Shown: piece after piece, positions 6,186 through 8,891 of the stretch
How the letters are laid out: the number at the start of each line of letters is the position of its first letter
Numbering within the stretch: the first letter of the stretch is position 1
NCBI GenBank assembly: GCA_937952235.1
Contig: CALFZM010000341.1
Location: forward strand, 1 to 8,891
From: an uncultured Opitutia bacterium
Lineage (GTDB): Bacteria > Verrucomicrobiota > Verrucomicrobiia > Opitutales > Opitutaceae
DNA length: 8,891 nt
Reading direction: 5' to 3'
The notes under the pieces: model-generated
The model's input: the letters and a program-made list of their open reading frames with translations, nothing else
The model's database searches: none
What the model was told of the DNA's origin: nothing
Program-made: the position numbers and the translations under genes

Positions 6186-7409
6186 ATGGCCACCTGTCCC
6201 CGCCTGCCGTTGTCGCGTCGCACCTTTCTTGCCCAGGCCGCCGGCCTGGCCACCGCGGCCGTGCTGCCCCGCGGCCTGGCGCAGGGCACCGGCGCCCGGG
6301 GGCGCATCCGGCTCGGCCTGATCGGCTGCGGCGAGCGCGGCTCCTGGCTGCTCGAGCGCTTTCTGCAGCACGGGGGCTACGAACTGGCGGGCGTGGCGGA
6401 TTACCTGCCGCCGCGCGTCGAGGCGGCGGCGGAACGGGCGCGGCTGCGGGCGGCGCAGACCTTCGTCGGGCTGCACGCCGCCGAGAAACTGCTGGCGCGG
6501 GGCGGACTGGACGCGGTGGCGATCGCGAGCCCCCCGTATTTCCATCCGGCGCAAACCCGGCTCGCGGTGAATGCCGGGCTCCACGTCTTTCTCGCCACGC
6601 CGGTGGCGATCGACGTGCCCGGCTGCCACTCGGTGCGCGAGAGCGACGTGATCGCCCGCGGCCGGAAACGGGTCCTGTTTGTCGACAGCCAGCCGCGGGC
6701 GAGCGAGGCGTACCGCGAGGCGGTGCGGCGGATGCATGCCGGCGCGATCGGCGAATTCTGCTACGGTGAGGTGTCCGCGCAGGCCGGCCGGCCGGCTCTC
6801 CGCGCGCAGCCCGGCAAACCGGAGGCGCGGCTCCAGAACTGGGCGTTCGAGCCGACACTTTCCGGCGACACCCTCGTGCACCGGCACACGGCGGCGATCG
6901 ACGTCATGAGCTGGGTGATGAAGGACGCCCCGCCGCTGCGCTGCACCGGCGCCGGAGGTCGGCGCCTGAACGCCGATCCCGGCGACGCGTCGGATCACTG
7001 CGCGATCCTCTACGAATACGCCAACGACGTCGGCGTCGCGTTCACCGCGCGACAGCGCGACACCTTCGGCGAGCCGGGCGGGATGGCGCACCGGATGTTT
7101 GCCGAGCGCGGGGTGTTCGCGGCGCAGGCCGGCGGACGCGTCACGCTCCGCGGGACCGGCGAGGGCGTGTACCGGAGCGGCGGGACCGCCGACCTGGTGG
7201 AGAACGGCTCGGTCGCCAACATCCGCGCGTTTCACGACCTCGTGCGCCGGGGCGAGGTAAGCAACGCCACCGTGGCGCCGGCCGTGCACGGCACCCTCGT
7301 CGCCATCATGGGACGGATGGCCGTGAAGCAGAAAAGCACCGTCACGTGGGCGGACGTCATGGCTTCGAAGCAGATCCTCCATCCCGACCTGGCCGGATTG
7401 CACGCCTGA
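6186..7409 (+). CDS. Tat-exported Gfo/Idh/MocA-fold protein, probably lacking catalytic residues
   Basis: The 407-residue protein opens with a twin-arginine signal: SRRTFLAQAA (10-19), then a short hydrophobic, alanine-rich run to about residue 33. It is therefore probably exported folded to the periplasm. A Rossmann domain follows, with IGCGERG (46-52) as the dinucleotide loop and an acidic residue at the end of strand 2 (ADYLP, D72). In this family the strand after HVF normally carries an (E/A)KP motif whose lysine is catalytic. Here it reads LATPVAIDVPG, so T138 stands in its place. The usual catalytic histidine, in a '.SGDiivEQNIHviDv' context, is also missing: the protein reads SGDTLVHRHTAAIDV, with A236 at the aligned position. 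NAD(P) binding may remain, but ordinary sugar oxidoreductase activity looks unlikely. A TTG 48 bases upstream would add 16 residues before the signal; ATG 6186 places the twin arginines normally. Confidence 0.82.
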   Translation: MATCPRLPLSRRTFLAQAAGLATAAVLPRGLAQGTGARGRIRLGLIGCGERGSWLLERFLQHGGYELAGVADYLPPRVEAAAERARLRAAQTFVGLHAAEKLLARGGLDAVAIASPPYFHPAQTRLAVNAGLHVFLATPVAIDVPGCHSVRESDVIARGRKRVLFVDSQPRASEAYREAVRRMHAGAIGEFCYGEVSAQAGRPALRAQPGKPEARLQNWAFEPTLSGDTLVHRHTAAIDVMSWVMKDAPPLRCTGAGGRRLNADPGDASDHCAILYEYANDVGVAFTARQRDTFGEPGGMAHRMFAERGVFAAQAGGRVTLRGTGEGVYRSGGTADLVENGSVANIRAFHDLVRRGEVSNATVAPAVHGTLVAIMGRMAVKQKSTVTWADVMASKQILHPDLAGLHA

Positions 7410-7428
7410 GCGCGAGCGATGGCATCGT

Positions 7429-7532
7429 GGCGGAGCCGCGGGTCCCCAGGTGGCTGGCGTGCGACCAGCCGCTCCGCCTGACCGCGAAGGCGTTCTCCGC
7501 GGTGCGGAGGCGCCCCGCGGTGTCTCCACCGC
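7429..7532 (+). other. Candidate structured leader RNA before the MetE-like gene
   Basis: The 190-base spacer 7410-7599 contains no convincing gene but has dense, non-trivial pairing. GGCGGAGC (7429-7436) is an exact complement of GCTCCGCC (7471-7478). It encloses the hairpin GGCTGG-CGTGCGA-CCAGCC (7452-7470), whose 3' arm abuts the outer stem. Two further perfect hairpins follow: CTCCGC-GGT-GCGGAG (7495-7509) and GCGGTG-TCTC-CACCGC (7517-7532). Downstream, CCGGG (7566-7570) can pair with CCCGG (7594-7598) directly before the start codon. I recognise no known SAM, SAH or cobalamin riboswitch core. High GC content makes chance stems common, so function is an inference from their number and order. 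Confidence 0.35.
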
Positions 7533-7599
7533 CTGACGCCGGCGCCGGAACTCTCGCCTCGCACCCCGGGCGGTTGTGCGCCTGTAATTCCGTCCCGGC

Positions 7600-8640
7600 A
7601 TGCACTCCTGTCCCCTGCGCACCTCCGTCATCGGCAGCTATCCCTTTCCGAGCTGGCTCGAGTTCGCCAGCCAGCACCTGGCGACCTTCGGCCGTTCCGA
7701 TGTGGCCGAGATCCAGGACGACGCGGTGATCGCGGCGCTGCACGACCAGACTTCGGCCGGCCTCGACGTCGTGACGGACGGCGAGCAGACGCGGCTCGAT
7801 TTCAACCTGTCGTTCTACGGCTACCTCGAGGGCATCGAGCTCGAGTCCGCCTCGCCGCGCCGCTTCGGCCCGCCGGCGCACGATCAGCGGGGCAAGCACG
7901 CCATCACGGGCGAGCTGCGCGCGCCCCGCGGACTCGGGGTCGTCGACGAATTCCGCCGCCTGCAGCGGCTGGCTCCCGCGGGCCCCACGCTCAAGGCGAG
8001 CGTGCCGGGGCCGTACACGCTGAGCGGACGGCTCCTGCCCAATGCGCGCTATCCCGACCGCTGGGCGGTGACCGAGGCGCTGCTGCCCCTCGTGCGGCGC
8101 GAACTCGAGGAACTCGTCGCCGCGGGCTGCCGCGAGGTGAGCGTCGATGAGCCCTCGATGAGCTGCTACGCTTACAAGGAGGACCCGCGGCGGTTCGTGG
8201 ACATCTTCAACCGCACCGTCGAGCCCGTGGTCGGCCGCACGCGGCTGTGCACGCACCTCTGCTTCGGCAACTACAAGGGTCGCGCGATCGGGCCGCGCCG
8301 CGTGGCGCCGATGTTTCCCGCCTTCCTCGATTTCAAGGCCGACGAGATGCACGTCGAGATGGCGAGCCGGGAATTCGCCGAGATCGAGATCATCGCGGCG
8401 ATCGCGCAGCGGATGGACGCGGCGGTGGGCATCGTGGATGTGAAGAGCTACTACGTCGAAACCCCCGACGACATCGCGCGGCGCGTCCGCCTCTGCCTGC
8501 AGCACGCGCCGGCCGACCGGCTGGTGTTCGCGCCGGACTGCGGCCTGAGCCAGACCGCGCGCTGGGCCGCGCTGCCCAAGCTGCGGCACCTCGTGGCCGG
8601 CGTGAAGCAGGTGCGGCAGGAGCTCGGGGTGGGGCGGTGA
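7600..8640 (+). CDS. Short MetE-core, cobalamin-independent methionine synthase-family zinc methyltransferase
   Basis: The 346-residue protein corresponds to the C-terminal catalytic barrel of MetE alone and lacks the N-terminal half (full-length MetE is about 750 residues). TSVIGSYPFPSW (8-19) and TDGEQTRLDF (59-68) match the homocysteine-side motifs. ASVPGPYTL (133-141) and VDEPSMSCY (182-190) match inner barrel strands. The four zinc ligands of MetE appear present: H219 and C221 (THLCFGNYKG), E253 (HVEMASREF) and C314 (APDCGLSQTARWAAL). It should therefore transfer a methyl or alkyl group to or from a zinc-bound thiol. Known short relatives include folate-independent methionine synthases and epoxyalkane:coenzyme M transferase, and I cannot choose between these. 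The start is placed at the conserved N-terminal motif; no Shine-Dalgarno is visible. It follows a 190-base structured spacer and is tightly linked to the next gene. Confidence 0.85.
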   Translation: MHSCPLRTSVIGSYPFPSWLEFASQHLATFGRSDVAEIQDDAVIAALHDQTSAGLDVVTDGEQTRLDFNLSFYGYLEGIELESASPRRFGPPAHDQRGKHAITGELRAPRGLGVVDEFRRLQRLAPAGPTLKASVPGPYTLSGRLLPNARYPDRWAVTEALLPLVRRELEELVAAGCREVSVDEPSMSCYAYKEDPRRFVDIFNRTVEPVVGRTRLCTHLCFGNYKGRAIGPRRVAPMFPAFLDFKADEMHVEMASREFAEIEIIAAIAQRMDAAVGIVDVKSYYVETPDDIARRVRLCLQHAPADRLVFAPDCGLSQTARWAALPKLRHLVAGVKQVRQELGVGR

Positions 8641-8642
8641 GG
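8639..8642 (+). promoter_or_regulatory. Ribosome binding site deciding the start of the last gene
   Basis: GAGG overlaps the stop codon of the MetE-like gene and lies nine bases before ATG 8652. It favours that start over the in-frame GTG at 8637, which would overlap the stop as GTGA and add five basic residues. Confidence 0.4.
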
Positions 8643-8651
8643 CGGCGTGCG

Positions 8652-8891
8652 ATGATCGCTCCGGCGCTGCAGGACGACGCGTTTCTGGCCGACGTGGCGG
8701 CGGCGACGTCCGCGCGCGCGGCCGATCGCCTGTACGTCTGGTGGCTGGGGCAGAGCGGCTTCCTGCTCGCCTGCGGGGAAGACCGACTCGTCTTCGATCC
8801 CTATCTCAGCGACTCGCTCACCCGGAAATACGCCGCCACGGACAAACCGCATGTGCGGATGACCGGACGGGTCGTCGCTCCGGACCGGCTC
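8652..8891 (+). CDS. UlaG-like metallo-beta-lactamase-fold hydrolase, N-terminal part (3' end outside window)
   Basis: Eighty residues are visible, open to the window edge. After a helical lead, VWWLGQSGFLL (29-39) and LVFDPYLSDSL (46-56) match the first strands of the UlaG-type metallo-beta-lactamase fold. The segment KYAATDKPHVRMTGRVVAPDRL (59-80) continues this pattern. UlaG itself hydrolyses L-ascorbate-6-phosphate lactone; many relatives have unknown lactone or phosphoester substrates. The metal-binding HxHxDH motif would lie just beyond the window, so activity cannot be judged here. The gene starts 11 bases after the MetE-like stop and is probably co-transcribed with it. An alternative start is GTG 8637. 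Confidence 0.75.
   Translation, partial: MIAPALQDDAFLADVAAATSARAADRLYVWWLGQSGFLLACGEDRLVFDPYLSDSLTRKYAATDKPHVRMTGRVVAPDRL

Noticed and set aside
7410..7599. Known riboswitch (SAM, SAH or cobalamin) before the MetE-like gene
   Set aside because: Stems are present, but I could not match any conserved core of these classes, so only a generic structured leader is reported.
6105..7631. A 508-codon minus-strand open frame
   Set aside because: It is antisense to the Tat-exported Gfo/Idh/MocA gene, whose signal peptide and Rossmann motifs are clear on the + strand.
7346..7729. A small + strand open frame across the spacer before the MetE-like gene
   Set aside because: It overlaps both flanking genes in another frame, has shadow-like composition and has no ribosome binding site.
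7357..8589. A 410-codon minus-strand open frame
   Set aside because: It is antisense to the MetE-like gene, which has all four zinc ligands on the + strand; the shadow protein shows no motif.

Overview
The window is very GC-rich (about 70% by eye) and tightly packed. All nine supportable genes lie on the + strand, and most lack a clear Shine-Dalgarno sequence. A twin-arginine-exported Gfo/Idh/MocA-type protein, a SIS-domain protein, a short MetE-core enzyme and an UlaG-like hydrolase together suggest a Verrucomicrobiota bacterium of the Opitutaceae type. That placement is an inference from gene style only; Planctomycetota or another GC-rich Gram-negative are possible.

Region A (1-5178) looks like the end of a cell-surface glycan biosynthesis operon. 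It holds the C-terminal part of a radical SAM protein, a helical DUF4254-like protein, an extended SDR of the GDP-4-keto-6-deoxy-mannose reductase type, a GT75-like protein resembling plant reversibly glycosylated polypeptide / UDP-arabinopyranose mutase, and a large two-part glycosyltransferase-like protein. The first three are joined by ATGA start/stop overlaps. The third and fourth overlap by 71 bases, and the fourth and fifth are 13 bases apart, so the five are probably co-transcribed and translationally coupled. A GC hairpin followed by T residues at 5192-5220 is a good candidate for the end of this operon.

Region B (5266-8891) looks like a separate small-molecule or sugar metabolism block: a SIS-domain sugar-phosphate-binding protein, a Tat-exported Gfo/Idh/MocA-fold protein that seems to lack both catalytic residues, a MetE-core zinc methyltransferase with complete zinc ligands, and the start of an UlaG-like metallo-beta-lactamase-fold hydrolase cut by the window edge. 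The spacers here (87, 125 and 190 bases) are rich in inverted repeats. The one before the MetE-like gene can fold into several consecutive hairpins.

The points most worth checking are the GT75-like protein that keeps the arginine pair of plant UDP-arabinopyranose mutases, the apparent pseudo-oxidoreductase, and the structured leader before the MetE-like gene. No tRNA, rRNA, CRISPR array, insertion sequence or integrase was seen.
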